Source: Zhihengliuella flava (GTDB lineage: Bacteria > Actinomycetota > Actinomycetes > Actinomycetales > Micrococcaceae). Taken from it: a stretch of DNA of 64,000 nucleotides. Position numbers and translations under genes: made by a program. Below are positions 16,768-25,522 of this stretch, one piece after another; position 1 is the first letter of the stretch; every line of letters starts with the position of its first letter. Below the pieces are notes generated by a model. That model worked only from the letters and a program-made list of their open reading frames with translations, was not told where the DNA came from and did no database searches. The DNA lies in assembly GCF_015751895.1 (NCBI RefSeq), contig NZ_JADOTZ010000001.1, forward strand, positions 2,831,552 to 2,895,551, given 5' to 3'.

Positions 16768-17127
16768 CGGCTTTGATGCTGGCCTGTCGTAGGTCGTGTA
16801 GACCTTTTGGCCAGGCACTGGCTCTGACCCCGGCGATGGCTTAGCGGCACGCTGACTAGCAGCACACGCATGGCACTGCGTTGTTTGTCCCGTGTACCAG
16901 CCGTCGTTGTCCTCGTGATGCGCCAGAATGACCGGGTTCCCGCACGCACAGAGCCCCGCCTTATAGCGGGTGTGCGCCAGCGTCAGTAGTAGATCCTTCG
17001 ACCCCCAGAAACCATCGAGGCCCCCAAGCCATTCGCTCGGGGGCCTCTTGAAGGCTTCTGCGGTTTCGAGGACGTTGATTAGGCCTCGGTACCGTGACTG
17101 TTGGTGCCAGAGGCAGTGAGCAAAAAA
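16741..17127 (-). CDS. Tail assembly chaperone, frameshifted second part
   Basis: The -1 frame stays open from the slippery site at 17121-17127 to a TAG at 16741 and has no good start of its own. It encodes a sequence typical of the second tail chaperone of actinobacterial siphophages (RPPSEWLGGLDGFW, then TLAHTRYKAGLCACG with a Cys-X-Cys pair and a later Cys-X-X-Cys). It is made as a C-terminal extension of the first chaperone by ribosomal frameshifting, as lambda G/GT. The fusion binds tape measure and tube protein during assembly. Confidence 0.8.
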   Translation of the reverse strand, partial: FFAHCLWHQQSRYRGLINVLETAEAFKRPPSEWLGGLDGFWGSKDLLLTLAHTRYKAGLCACGNPVILAHHEDNDGWYTGQTTQCHACAASQRAAKPSPGSEPVPGQKVYTTYDRPASKPLPTLKSSE

Positions 17128-17678
17128 TCCGCGTCCACCTCAGGGATCGCGTTTTGTGCGATGCGCTGCGCCTTGGTGAGTTCGAGCAGTTGAACCTCAC
17201 CTACTTTTTCCTTGAGCTTCTTCACTTGGGCAACCGTCCAGCGGACCGGTCGGCGGTCACCATCACCCTTCTTCACGCCCACGATTGACTCGGACAGGAT
17301 CAGCCACCCGAACTCGAGGCCATCCTGCTCCTTGGGGATCTCGCCAGATTCGACTCGCGCGTTGTGCGCGTCGAGGAGGCTCTTACGGTGTTCGCCGGGG
17401 ATCGCGGACACGTACACCGTGAGCCGGGAGTTCCCGAACGTGTTGAGGAGGTCGGTGTACCGGGCCTCGAGTTTGCTGCGCTCCGACTTCTCGCCGGCGG
17501 TCTGCTCGCCAGTGTTGCCCGCGTCCTGCAGCTCTTCGATGCGGCGCTTGAGCTCGGATAGCTCGGAGATCACGTCGGCGCGCTTGTAGACGTCCACGGA
17601 TTCCTCGGGGAGAGCGGCGTCGATGAGCCAGTCGTCGAGGTCGAAAGTTTCGGGGTCGAGGTTCTGATTCTCAGTCAT
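17079..17678 (-). CDS. Tail assembly chaperone, first part
   Basis: A 199-residue, acidic, helical protein between the major tail protein and tape measure. It starts at the ATG at 17678; GGAGC lies upstream. The reading frame ends at 17079, but a TTTTTTG heptamer at 17121-17127, in phase GAT TTT TTG, allows a -1 shift into the second chaperone frame 42-48 bp before the stop. Confidence 0.8.
   Translation of the reverse strand: MTENQNLDPETFDLDDWLIDAALPEESVDVYKRADVISELSELKRRIEELQDAGNTGEQTAGEKSERSKLEARYTDLLNTFGNSRLTVYVSAIPGEHRKSLLDAHNARVESGEIPKEQDGLEFGWLILSESIVGVKKGDGDRRPVRWTVAQVKKLKEKVGEVQLLELTKAQRIAQNAIPEVDADFLLTASGTNSHGTEA
17121..17127 (-). other. Programmed -1 frameshift site
   Basis: TTTTTTG on the minus strand fits X XXY YYZ in the reading phase of the upstream gene; the -1 frame is then open for 384 bp and encodes a recognisable chaperone extension. 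Confidence 0.8.
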
Positions 17679-17781
17679 GATGTCAGGCTCCAAATCTGTG
17701 CGTGTCAGGCTCAAGGGGTGGGGTGGTGCCGTGCGGGCGCGGAGCCTGACCAACGCGCCCGCACGGGGTACTGGGGGAGGT

Positions 17782-18291
17782 TTAGACGCCGGAGGCGACG
17801 GCGACGCCCTCGATCATCGTCTGCGGCAGGAACGTGACACGCCGCTTGATGTTGCCGGTCTGATCCACACGGGCCGGCGCATCCGAGACGACCTCGCCAC
17901 CGAGATAGATCTCGTCCGTGGCTTCCCACGCCTCGGTGGAGTCCTTGTCGGACTCGCGCAGGTAGACCCACGTGGTGGTGCCCTTGACCTTGACGGCCTG
18001 ATAGCCAGCGTCCAGCTCAGCGTCCGGCCCACCAGCAGTGTCGAACTCGCGCAGGAACGTCAACGCGAGATCGTAATTCGAGGCGCCAAGAGCCTGCGAG
18101 TTGCCCTTCTGACAGGCAGCCTTCTCGTTGAACGTGTCACTGGCTGCGTTGGTCCAGTTCGCGTCAGAGTCGAGGACCTGGCACGACGCGTCGATACCAG
18201 CCTCAAGCTCCGTCACGGTCGGGTTCTTCGGGTCCGCCGGGGCGGTGGTGAGGATGGTGAACTTCTTCTTACCGTCTGCTGCGACCTTCAC
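17782..18291 (-). CDS. Major tail protein
   Basis: A 169-residue, acidic protein with a beta-rich pattern and a C-terminal Ig-like end, just before the tail chaperones and after the connector genes. This is the standard place and size of the siphophage tail tube subunit. It starts in the last bases of the 71-residue gene (4-bp overlap). No single motif is diagnostic; the call rests on context and composition. Confidence 0.75.
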   Translation of the reverse strand: MKVAADGKKKFTILTTAPADPKNPTVTELEAGIDASCQVLDSDANWTNAASDTFNEKAACQKGNSQALGASNYDLALTFLREFDTAGGPDAELDAGYQAVKVKGTTTWVYLRESDKDSTEAWEATDEIYLGGEVVSDAPARVDQTGNIKRRVTFLPQTMIEGVAVASGV

Positions 18292-18503
18292 TTAGCCGCC
18301 TCCTTTGCATTCTGGGTGGTGCGCTTGGCCGGTTCCTCGGCCTTCACGGTGGTGTCCTCGGCAGGCTCGGAGAGAGCCTTGCCCCGTCCGGTGAGCCTCC
18401 AGTCACCGAGGGCCTTGTTGCCGATGTAGTGGGCTGGGACAATCCGCTTTTCGCCCTTGGCGTTGGCGGCTTCCACGAACCCTTCGGGGATGTTGTGAGA
18501 CAT
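18288..18503 (-). CDS. Small hypothetical protein before the tail tube gene
   Basis: A 71-residue protein with an N-terminal folded-looking half (VPAHYIGNKALGDWRLTGRGK) and a disordered Ala/Glu/Lys-rich tail. It overlaps the tail tube gene by 4 bp. Such small proteins are frequent between tail terminator and tube genes in actinophages; its role is unknown. Confidence 0.65.
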   Translation of the reverse strand: MSHNIPEGFVEAANAKGEKRIVPAHYIGNKALGDWRLTGRGKALSEPAEDTTVKAEEPAKRTTQNAKEAAK

Positions 18504-18515
18504 GGTGTGTGCTCC

Positions 18516-18929
18516 TTAGTTGGTGGTTATCCGCCACGGGACGGGCAGCATGAAACGGGCGGGAGTTGCGGTCGGATCGAGGACAGGCACGTTCTGTTGG
18601 AAGCCATCCGGGTTCGGTTTGATCCGTCCTGTACCCGCCGGCAGGTTGGTCAGAGCCGCGCGAACGTCCCTCGCGACTGCACGGCAGGCTTCCGGGGATG
18701 AGGCGACACACGTGGTCTGGAAGTCCCAGAGCAGTGAACTGGTGCCCTGTAACCCGCATGCCGCCTGCTGGTCTGCGGGTTCCCCGTCGCCAGCCCAGAG
18801 GACGACGTAGGGGAGGATGTACCCGCCAGCCTCCGGGACCTTAGCGGGCACATACCCGTCGTAGAACTTGAAATCATCGGAGGTAAGCGCGGCCTTTACG
18901 GTCGCAGCGAGGGCGGTGGCGTCAGCCAT
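18516..18929 (-). CDS. Probable tail terminator / minor tail protein
   Basis: A 137-residue protein following the HK97 gp10-like gene (8-bp overlap) and preceding the tail tube gene, the place of the tail terminator that caps the tube. The sequence has the feel of that family (start MADATALAATVKAALTS, middle VSSPEACRAVARDVRAAL) but no motif proves it. Confidence 0.65.
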   Translation of the reverse strand: MADATALAATVKAALTSDDFKFYDGYVPAKVPEAGGYILPYVVLWAGDGEPADQQAACGLQGTSSLLWDFQTTCVASSPEACRAVARDVRAALTNLPAGTGRIKPNPDGFQQNVPVLDPTATPARFMLPVPWRITTN

Positions 18930-19284
18930 TCATGACCTCCGCCCCGAGCGCTTCCATGGCGGCTTCGAACGCTGGCGTGTGCTGGTCGGCGGCGGGGCCG
19001 AGATATGGTTGCGCGGCCATCCGGGACGTACCCAACTCGACGTAGATCCCGTACTCCACGGTCGGGCCAACCTCGGCCGCCAGAGTCCCCGCCTGACCCA
19101 CGGTGCGCAGGTCACTGGTCGTGATGCTGCCCTTGAGCCTGCCGGTGTCCACTGGCGCCTTGGTGCGCGCGGACCGCTGAATGTCCTTCGCGGTCTTCCG
19201 CACCACGAGTTGTGCCCGTGGCCCAACGCGGGCCTGTGCGCCGCGCAGGTCAGCCGTGAGCCGTGCTAGCTCGCTGGTATCCAT
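18922..19284 (-). CDS. HK97 gp10-like head-tail joining protein
   Basis: A 120-residue protein with the signature of the HK97 gp10/minor capsid family: basic helix, then KAPVDTGRLKGSI and VEYGIYVELGTSRMAAQPYLGPA. These proteins join head and tail. The start at 19284 overlaps the previous stop region and has GGGAGG about 10 bp upstream; a GTG at 19290 is an alternative. Confidence 0.8.
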   Translation of the reverse strand: MDTSELARLTADLRGAQARVGPRAQLVVRKTAKDIQRSARTKAPVDTGRLKGSITTSDLRTVGQAGTLAAEVGPTVEYGIYVELGTSRMAAQPYLGPAADQHTPAFEAAMEALGAEVMNG

Positions 19285-19286
19285 GC

Positions 19287-19703
19287 TCACGACGCCTCCC
19301 GGTTCTGGGTGAGGTTGTCCACGCAGATCAGATCCCACTCCCACACCTCGGAGCCGTACATCTGCTGGGCGACCGTGTACCGGCGACCCGCCACGATCAC
19401 GGTGTCTCCTGTCTCACCCGTGTGGATGTCCAGCCCGGGGGTGTAGGGAATCGTGACCAAGTACTGGCGCGTATTCACTGGCTGCTCAGCGGCGACCGGG
19501 GCAGCCTCACGCTTGAGCTCCTGCAGCCGACACTTGCCAGCCCACACTTGGGTTTCTCCCGTCCACCCATCCGGGAGCGGATACGGGGGAGGGCCAGCAG
19601 CCCGGACAATCACACAGTCAGCGGTCATCGTGGACTCAGCCACCGGCCGGTGATGCTCCGACCACCCGTCCGGGATGACCTTGTAACCAGCAATCGGGGT
19701 CAT
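19287..19703 (-). CDS. Head-tail stopper-like protein
   Basis: A 138-residue protein with TADCVIVRAAGP at the start, then TPGLDIHTGETGDTVIVAGRRYTV and VWEWDLICVDN at the end, the pattern of phage head-closure/stopper proteins placed right after the gp6-like connector. The ATG at 19703 overlaps the connector stop by 4 bp. Confidence 0.7.
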   Translation of the reverse strand: MTPIAGYKVIPDGWSEHHRPVAESTMTADCVIVRAAGPPPYPLPDGWTGETQVWAGKCRLQELKREAAPVAAEQPVNTRQYLVTIPYTPGLDIHTGETGDTVIVAGRRYTVAQQMYGSEVWEWDLICVDNLTQNREAS

Positions 19704-20053
19704 AGCCGCCACTCCTCGGCTTCGTGCCGGCCGGCATCGTTGAGCTGGACCACACCAAAGAACGAGCCCACGATGGCGGCCTCGTCTTCGCGGAGCTGCT
19801 GTGCCTGCTTCCGCAACGCTTCGGCCACTGCTGGCCCGTCGGTGCTGAGATCCTGGGTGCGGATCTTCTTCGCTAGCAACACCTCAGTAGTGGCAATCGC
19901 CATCAACGCGTCAGCGGCCGCGAGCCGGGTCGACCCATCGTTCAGGTCCAAGTACCCGTTGATCATGTCGTCCGTCAGGACCGGGTTAGCGTCGTCCAGA
20001 TCAGCGATCAGCAGGCGGACCTGCCCCACCGGGGTCGAGTAGTTAGCAGCCAC
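19700..20053 (-). CDS. Head-tail connector, gp6-like adaptor
   Basis: A 117-residue helical protein (PVGQVRLLIADLDDANPVLTDDMI) following the capsid gene, matching the HK97 gp6/phage connector adaptor family, which forms a ring under the portal. Good ribosome site AGGAGG before the ATG. Confidence 0.8.
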   Translation of the reverse strand: MAANYSTPVGQVRLLIADLDDANPVLTDDMINGYLDLNDGSTRLAAADALMAIATTEVLLAKKIRTQDLSTDGPAVAEALRKQAQQLREDEAAIVGSFFGVVQLNDAGRHEAEEWRL

Positions 20054-20098
20054 GATGGCCTCCTATCCGACCCCAGCGGGGCCATGGTGGGGTACGCG

Positions 20099-21181
20099 TC
20101 AGACGGTTCCGTTGGAGGCGTACACGCCCTCAGTGAAGCCCGGGTCGATGCCGTACACGTCGCGGCCGCGGTACCAGATCGTGTCGTCCTTGAACGAGCC
20201 CTGATCCGGGGAGATGTCGCCACCGCCGACCCGGCGCCCGGCATCGTCCTTGAGACGGATGTCCACGTTCTCCTCACCGGAGAGCAGGGTGCGGATCACG
20301 GACGGCAGGTCCGAACCGTTACCCTGAACCAGCGCCCAGCCCGTGCCAGCGTTCGCTCCGAGGCGGTCGGCGACGCTCTTGGACTCGAGCGGGACGAAAG
20401 CGCCACGGAACGGGTTCGGGGTGCGAGTCTTCGTCACCTTGTTCCCGTTGGTCTGCTCGACCTCGATCTCCTGCGCGTTGAGCAGGTAGTTCACCTGGTA
20501 GCGCAGGCCCGGGCCGTGAATGAGCACAAGATCCGTGGTCGAGACGAGTTCGCCGCGGTGGTTTGTCCGCTGGCCGATGGTACGGATCGCGGCCTGCAGC
20601 GACTCAGAAGTCAGGGCGGGGGTGTCGATGGTGCCGAAGTAGGTCGTGGACCAGCCGTCACCGGCCTCCGTGGTGAGCAGCTTCGCGGTCTTGATGTTCT
20701 GGCCCTTCACGGAACCGTTGCCGAGCCAGATCGGGAAGTTTGCCAGCGCCGAGAAGTTGCGGTTGCGGCGTAGTTCCCACGTCAGACCAAAGTTGCGTCC
20801 GTTCTTGCGGGCCTTGTGGGTGAGGGACGTTTCGGAGAGCGTGCCGCCCTTGTACTCCTCGCCCTCGGCGACTTCCTCGAATGCGTCGTTGTTCCACAGG
20901 TCAACAAGCTTGTGCTCGTTGAAGTCGTCAACGGTCACGTCGCTGAGGATCGGCTCGAACTCCTTGACCGCGGCCTTCTGTGCGGCGACGGCCTGCTTAG
21001 AGAACGCGGCGCCGAGCAGCTCGGGGAAGTCGCTCGTGGTGAATGCTTCGAGGAGCCGGTACTGGGCGGCATGGTCCGCGCCGGACTTACCGGCAGCAAA
21101 GAGCTTCGCGGCCTCGGCGATGCGCTCCTCACGGGTGGAGGCGCGACGGAAACCCTCTTGGGCCATCTCATGGATAGTCAT
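20099..21181 (-). CDS. Major capsid protein
   Basis: A 360-residue protein in the capsid position, after the decoration gene and before the connector. It has an N-terminal helical arm (MAQEGFRRASTREERIAEAAK), a central region with NGRNFGLTWELRRNRNFSALANFP and the Mu gpT-like segment LVLIHGPGLRYQVNYLL. The fold is expected to be HK97-like. The N-terminal arm may be removed by the protease encoded two genes upstream. AGGAGG precedes the ATG. Confidence 0.88.
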   Translation of the reverse strand: MTIHEMAQEGFRRASTREERIAEAAKLFAAGKSGADHAAQYRLLEAFTTSDFPELLGAAFSKQAVAAQKAAVKEFEPILSDVTVDDFNEHKLVDLWNNDAFEEVAEGEEYKGGTLSETSLTHKARKNGRNFGLTWELRRNRNFSALANFPIWLGNGSVKGQNIKTAKLLTTEAGDGWSTTYFGTIDTPALTSESLQAAIRTIGQRTNHRGELVSTTDLVLIHGPGLRYQVNYLLNAQEIEVEQTNGNKVTKTRTPNPFRGAFVPLESKSVADRLGANAGTGWALVQGNGSDLPSVIRTLLSGEENVDIRLKDDAGRRVGGGDISPDQGSFKDDTIWYRGRDVYGIDPGFTEGVYASNGTV

Positions 21182-21195
21182 GTTGTGGTGCCTCC

Positions 21196-21543
21196 TTAGG
21201 CGAGTGCGGCCGTAGCCGTGATCATGCCGAACGGGGCGACTTCGGCAATGCCGGAGCCGGTACCCTTGGCCGTGTTTGCGACGCCGAACGGGAAGTTTCC
21301 GGACGCGGTGGCGGTCAGGCCGTTCGAGCCGTTGATGTAGACGATCTGGCCCTCAGCCAGGGCCCCGGAAACGGTGAGCTCGTAGGAGCCGTTGAGCCAG
21401 ATGGTGACCTTGTCTCCGGTGTCGGCGGTGGTCTGGGCGACGCCGACGTACTGGCCGATCTTTACGGGGGATCCGGACTCAGTGTTGGCGAGAGCGGTGA
21501 GGGCGATGTGGTCGTTGTGCGTGTAGCGCTGGTTGAGAGCCAT
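21196..21543 (-). CDS. Capsid decoration protein, DUF2190-like
   Basis: A 115-residue, Gly/Ala-rich, beta-strand-rich protein (SPVKIGQYVGVAQTTADTGD) with the pattern of DUF2190 capsid cement proteins, lying between scaffold/protease and capsid genes. It probably trims the outside of the capsid lattice. Confidence 0.78.
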   Translation of the reverse strand: MALNQRYTHNDHIALTALANTESGSPVKIGQYVGVAQTTADTGDKVTIWLNGSYELTVSGALAEGQIVYINGSNGLTATASGNFPFGVANTAKGTGSGIAEVAPFGMITATAALA

Positions 21544-21546
21544 GGT

Positions 21547-22740
21547 TTAGCGGCCTCCTTCGAGAATTGCGACGATGTCGTCGTCGCTGACGTTCTTGGA
21601 CTCGGTGGCGGTGTTGGGCTGGTCGTTGACCTGTCCGGCACCTTGGGCGGCTGCGATCTCCGCTGCGGCCTCGCGGGCTGCCTCGGTGACCTGCTCGTCC
21701 GTGTACTCGTTCGTGATCGACTCGGCGACCAGAGCAGACACGGTGCGGGTAGCAGTGATGCCGTCGAACTCTGCTTCGACGAGCTTGGCTACACGGGCAC
21801 GGTTGGCTTCCGCCGCGTGCTTCGCGCTCTCTTCCTTGAGCGTCTTGTTCTCTGCCTCCAGCGCGGACGCCCGGCTGGATGCCTCGCGGAGCTCGTTCAG
21901 CTCCGATTCCTCAATCTGGGTGGTAGCCACGGTGGCTTCCTCCTTTGGGTTGTCCCCAGCCGGATTGCTAGGGAGGTTTTCGGTTGCCTCGGACCCGGTG
22001 ACGGGGAGGTAAGTAACTTGGCGGCGGACCTCGACGGGTTCACCGGTGAGGGTGATGTTCACGCCGTCGAGGGTGTACGACTGCCGGTAGAAGCGCGCAA
22101 TTTCGGCGGTGCGCGGCTCAACCTCGTAGTAGACGTACTCTTCGTCGTGGTCGAGGACGTACGCCCACGCGTCGGGGTGCTTCGCGACGATGGTTGCCTG
22201 CAGGTAGGAGCGCACGTCGCGGGCGGTGACCTCAGTGAGGATCGACCGGGACTCGATCACCCGTGCGGCCTCGAGTACTTCGGTGATCTCGCCGCCACGC
22301 CCGGCCACGGTCACGAGGTCGACCCGGTTGAAGGGGGACGCTAAAAGTTGGGTCACAGTCCGTTCCGAGTCGATTTCGGCGGCCGAGCTGATCGATGCGC
22401 CGATGAACTCGTGGAACTCTTCTACGAAATCCCGCCACGCTGACCCGATGATCGCCTCAGCGACTAGGGCTCCGCCCTCACCAACCCGAGCATCCTCGTC
22501 AAGGACGCCGACGAGGTTTCGAAGGTCACCGCCAGGGTGGTCCATGCTCGTGGTGGGGGAGTCGTGATTGATGTGCATCTGCGTGCCGCGCGGGAAGACG
22601 CGGTCCTTGGCGGCTTGTGCAAGCGTTTCTGCCGAGTAGTTGCCGGATGACCCCTCGCCCGGGGTGATGATGGTGACGAGGACGCGGCCCGGCCCCACTC
22701 GAGTGGGCGCCGCCGTGGCCTCAATGATGCGTGCTGGCAT
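21547..22740 (-). CDS. Prohead protease fused to scaffold
   Basis: A 397-residue protein. The N-terminal ~230 residues resemble phage prohead proteases (start VGPGRVLVTIITPGEGSSGNY, then HINHDSPTTSMDHPGGDLRN, GASISSAAEI). The C-terminal ~140 residues are a charged coiled coil (LNELREASSRASALEAENKT), typical of a scaffold. Fusions of maturation protease and scaffold are common in siphophages. It precedes the decoration and capsid genes. Confidence 0.78.
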   Translation of the reverse strand: MPARIIEATAAPTRVGPGRVLVTIITPGEGSSGNYSAETLAQAAKDRVFPRGTQMHINHDSPTTSMDHPGGDLRNLVGVLDEDARVGEGGALVAEAIIGSAWRDFVEEFHEFIGASISSAAEIDSERTVTQLLASPFNRVDLVTVAGRGGEITEVLEAARVIESRSILTEVTARDVRSYLQATIVAKHPDAWAYVLDHDEEYVYYEVEPRTAEIARFYRQSYTLDGVNITLTGEPVEVRRQVTYLPVTGSEATENLPSNPAGDNPKEEATVATTQIEESELNELREASSRASALEAENKTLKEESAKHAAEANRARVAKLVEAEFDGITATRTVSALVAESITNEYTDEQVTEAAREAAAEIAAAQGAGQVNDQPNTATESKNVSDDDIVAILEGGR

Positions 22741-22752
22741 ACTCTTGCTCCT

Positions 22753-22920
22753 ATGGGGTTAGACGACCGGAATGACGACCCGCGCAAGCAGGGGGAGTGC
22801 CCGGGCCATTCATGGAAGGTCCACGGCGTGTACCTGCGTTCCACGGGTGGCAGCATGTCCGTGATCTGTAAGTGGTGCGGGACGATCCAGTACGAGCCGT
22901 CGCTGTCTGATGGGACTTAG
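22753..22920 (+). CDS. Small zinc-ribbon protein on the opposite strand
   Basis: A 55-residue protein with C-P-G-H-S-W and a later C-K-W-C-G, a likely Cys/His zinc site seen in small actinophage proteins. It reads from the plus strand in the gap between protease and head morphogenesis genes and its stop overlaps the convergent stop at 22917. The ribosome site is weak (CTTGCTCCT). Reality is supported by the motif and by filling the gap exactly. Confidence 0.55.
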   Translation: MGLDDRNDDPRKQGECPGHSWKVHGVYLRSTGGSMSVICKWCGTIQYEPSLSDGT

Positions 22921-23963
22921 CCGGGCTTTTTGATGAGGTCGGCCACGCTGGTGGCTGTCATGCTGTCGCGCCACCCGTCCGCGCTGTGCCGGGTCGTAAG
23001 GTCGGCCCACGTGACTTTCCCGCTGTTGAGGAGGTCGAGCCGTGTCGGGCCCATCACCCTTAGCTGGGAGCTGTCGTCGAGGTTGTCGAACCACGCGTGG
23101 GCGTCCGGCAGGTCATCCTCCGGCTCGTCGATGTTGAATCCGAGGTCGCGCCATGACTTCGTTTTGTCGATGCGTGCGCACCGACCGTTCGGGTGATCGA
23201 TCGGCCCGAACTCGTCCACGGGGTGGAATGTCCTGTGATTCGCGAGACAGGACGGACACGTCCGGGTGTCAAGTGTCGCGGACCAATACCAGCCTTCGAG
23301 TAGGTCCTTGTTGTGCTGTGCGGCTGCCTGATCGCCGTTCCGGTGCGCGTCTAGCATTTCCGTGCGGGCAATCCTTGTTGCCCGGACCAAGCCACCGTTG
23401 AAAGCGCCCTCGGTCCGGCGGATGATCCGCCGTGCCGTGGTCCTCGGGTTGTCGCCGACGGTGATGCCGCGGATTAGTTCGCGCTTCATCGCCACCTCTA
23501 CGTCGGGAGCCAGCGGCATCGTGGACGAATGGATTTGCTGTGTCGTCCGTTCCACAATTGCTGCGATGGCTTCGGGGGAGAGCCGGTCGAAACCGACCTG
23601 CACCGCAACCTGACCGGGTGGGAGCTGTGACTGGACAGCATTCATGTGCCCATCCACAGCATCAAGCACCGCGGTTTCGACGTCGTTCACGATGAGCGCG
23701 TCTGCGTTGTCGGTGAGAGCGTCGAGGGTGCCCCTAGCTTGCCGGAGCGCCGCCGATAGGCGCCGGTTCTTCGCCAGCGTGGTAGCGGTGACCCGTTCCT
23801 TGCCGGTGAGGATGTCCACCAGTGTCTCGGAGAATTCCGGTTCCAGCTCGTCCCACGCATCTACCCATGCTCTTGTGAGCGCGGCGACCTGCTGGTCTGT
23901 CATGCGTGAGACACGGTCACGGGCATCACGGACGGCGGCGAGAGTATCCGGTGTAATCGCCAC
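22917..23963 (-). CDS. Head morphogenesis protein, SPP1 gp7 / Mu gpF type
   Basis: A 348-residue protein whose C-terminal half carries the family motif: RATRIARTEMLDAHRNGD, a zinc-like pair CPSC, and HPVDEFGPIDHPNGRCAR. These minor head proteins accompany the portal during DNA packaging or ejection. The GTG at 23963 is chosen since GGAGG lies 7 bp upstream, 19 bp after the portal stop. Confidence 0.83.
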   Translation of the reverse strand: MAITPDTLAAVRDARDRVSRMTDQQVAALTRAWVDAWDELEPEFSETLVDILTGKERVTATTLAKNRRLSAALRQARGTLDALTDNADALIVNDVETAVLDAVDGHMNAVQSQLPPGQVAVQVGFDRLSPEAIAAIVERTTQQIHSSTMPLAPDVEVAMKRELIRGITVGDNPRTTARRIIRRTEGAFNGGLVRATRIARTEMLDAHRNGDQAAAQHNKDLLEGWYWSATLDTRTCPSCLANHRTFHPVDEFGPIDHPNGRCARIDKTKSWRDLGFNIDEPEDDLPDAHAWFDNLDDSSQLRVMGPTRLDLLNSGKVTWADLTTRHSADGWRDSMTATSVADLIKKPG

Positions 23964-23982
23964 TCCCGCCACCTCCGTTCGT

Positions 23983-25506
23983 TTAGAGCACCTCGGCTGG
24001 GTCGCCGCCCTGCCGCAGCAGGTTCGCTGCTGCGTTGCCGGCAGCCGCTCCCACCTGTGTGGATGGTGGAATGAAATTGCCGTCATTGTCAGTGACTTCG
24101 TCGATCAGGTCGGCGACATCCTTCAGCTTCAGTGCGTCAGCGACTAGGCGCAGCTTCGTCAGCGGTGGCAGCAAGTCCAGCTCGTCAGCCGTGGATACGG
24201 CGCCCATGAGAGTGGCCACGTCGACCTGCTCAAGGTCCGGGAACGATGCGTCCACGGTCGGACGCTCCCCGCCGGCGAACTCGACCGACAGGCGGTCGCC
24301 GTCACGGATCATCCGCCCGCGCAATGGCCCGCGAGGTGCGATGGCCGCCTGCTCGAGTGCATACCCCACGCTGGCCTTATAGAACTCGGCGTGTACGGCT
24401 TGCCGGGCCTGCATTTCGAGGCGCATCGGCTGATCCAGGGTCTCGGCGACGGCGCGGGCACCTGTGGTGCCGGGGTCGGCGGTCAGGATCGTGACCGTGA
24501 CACCTACCGCGGACGCGACCAGTGCGGCCAGTGGTCGACCCGACTCGGCGTCCAGAGTGGCGCCGGACTTCGATGGGGCTTCGAGCTCGCCTGAACCGGT
24601 GTACCCGAACCCGCCTGCCTGTCCATCAGCCGCATCCTTAGCGACGGCGCGCATGTGCTGGGCTTTCCCGTTCTTGTCTTTCAGGATCCACGCGATGCGG
24701 GCGAGGGCCTTCATCAACAGGGCCCAGTCCTCAAGGAACTCCTTGTAAGCACGGGCCCACGGGATAGCCGCGAACCCGTCACCGATGCCCCACGAGGCAC
24801 CTTCGCCGACTGGGTTCACGGCAAGGTGGTAGACCGGTGCGTCCCAGCGGACTTCGTGCCCGTCGATGCGGCGGACCCGCGACTGAGGCTGGTACGACAG
24901 CGCCGGGTAGTAGGCCGTGCGCTCTGTACCGTCCGCCGTCCACGTGCGCTTATAAAAGCGCGGCGTATACCGGTCGCCCGGATCCGTCACAATCTCCCGC
25001 ACCTCAGGGAACGGGATCGGACGCACCTGCACCCTGCCCGTGAGTGGATTCGTGTAGTGGGCGACGAAGACGTTGCCGTCGTCGAAGAGGTTCCCCTCGA
25101 TCCGGTTCCGGGCCTGCGGCCCGAACACGGCGTCCCGGTTGGACTCGTCGTCCATGAACCCCGACACGATCTCGGCGAGGTCGACACCGTCAATCTCACG
25201 GACGGACACTTCCACGCCTTGGCCAAAGATGTACCCTTGCCGGATCAGCTTCGCCCGCTTCATCAGGGGGTTAACTACCGACATGATGCGGCACAGCTCC
25301 GCGTTCGAACCGAGTGTTTCCCGAGACGCCAATGCCGCATAGTTTTCCGCGATCCGCTGCCATCCCACGTCCTCGGCCTGCAGCGACGCGAGCCGCTCGC
25401 TGAGGCGCTCAACCTCCCACGAAAGTGACTCGACCTCGCTCGTAGTGGAGGCACTCTCCGTCACTGCAGGAGACTCGAGGCCGAACAAATCCTGGATCCA
25501 GCCCAT
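23983..25506 (-). CDS. Portal protein
   Basis: A 507-residue protein of the SPP1 gp6-like portal family, between large terminase and head morphogenesis genes. It forms the dodecameric DNA channel of the head. Conserved-looking segments are NRDAVFGPQARNRIEGNLFD, RVQVRPIPFPEVREIVTDPG and GEGASWGIGDGFAAIPW. The ATG at 25506 has GGAGGTG upstream. Confidence 0.88.
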   Translation of the reverse strand: MGWIQDLFGLESPAVTESASTTSEVESLSWEVERLSERLASLQAEDVGWQRIAENYAALASRETLGSNAELCRIMSVVNPLMKRAKLIRQGYIFGQGVEVSVREIDGVDLAEIVSGFMDDESNRDAVFGPQARNRIEGNLFDDGNVFVAHYTNPLTGRVQVRPIPFPEVREIVTDPGDRYTPRFYKRTWTADGTERTAYYPALSYQPQSRVRRIDGHEVRWDAPVYHLAVNPVGEGASWGIGDGFAAIPWARAYKEFLEDWALLMKALARIAWILKDKNGKAQHMRAVAKDAADGQAGGFGYTGSGELEAPSKSGATLDAESGRPLAALVASAVGVTVTILTADPGTTGARAVAETLDQPMRLEMQARQAVHAEFYKASVGYALEQAAIAPRGPLRGRMIRDGDRLSVEFAGGERPTVDASFPDLEQVDVATLMGAVSTADELDLLPPLTKLRLVADALKLKDVADLIDEVTDNDGNFIPPSTQVGAAAGNAAANLLRQGGDPAEVL

Positions 25507-25522
25507 GGGTGGCACCTCCTGC

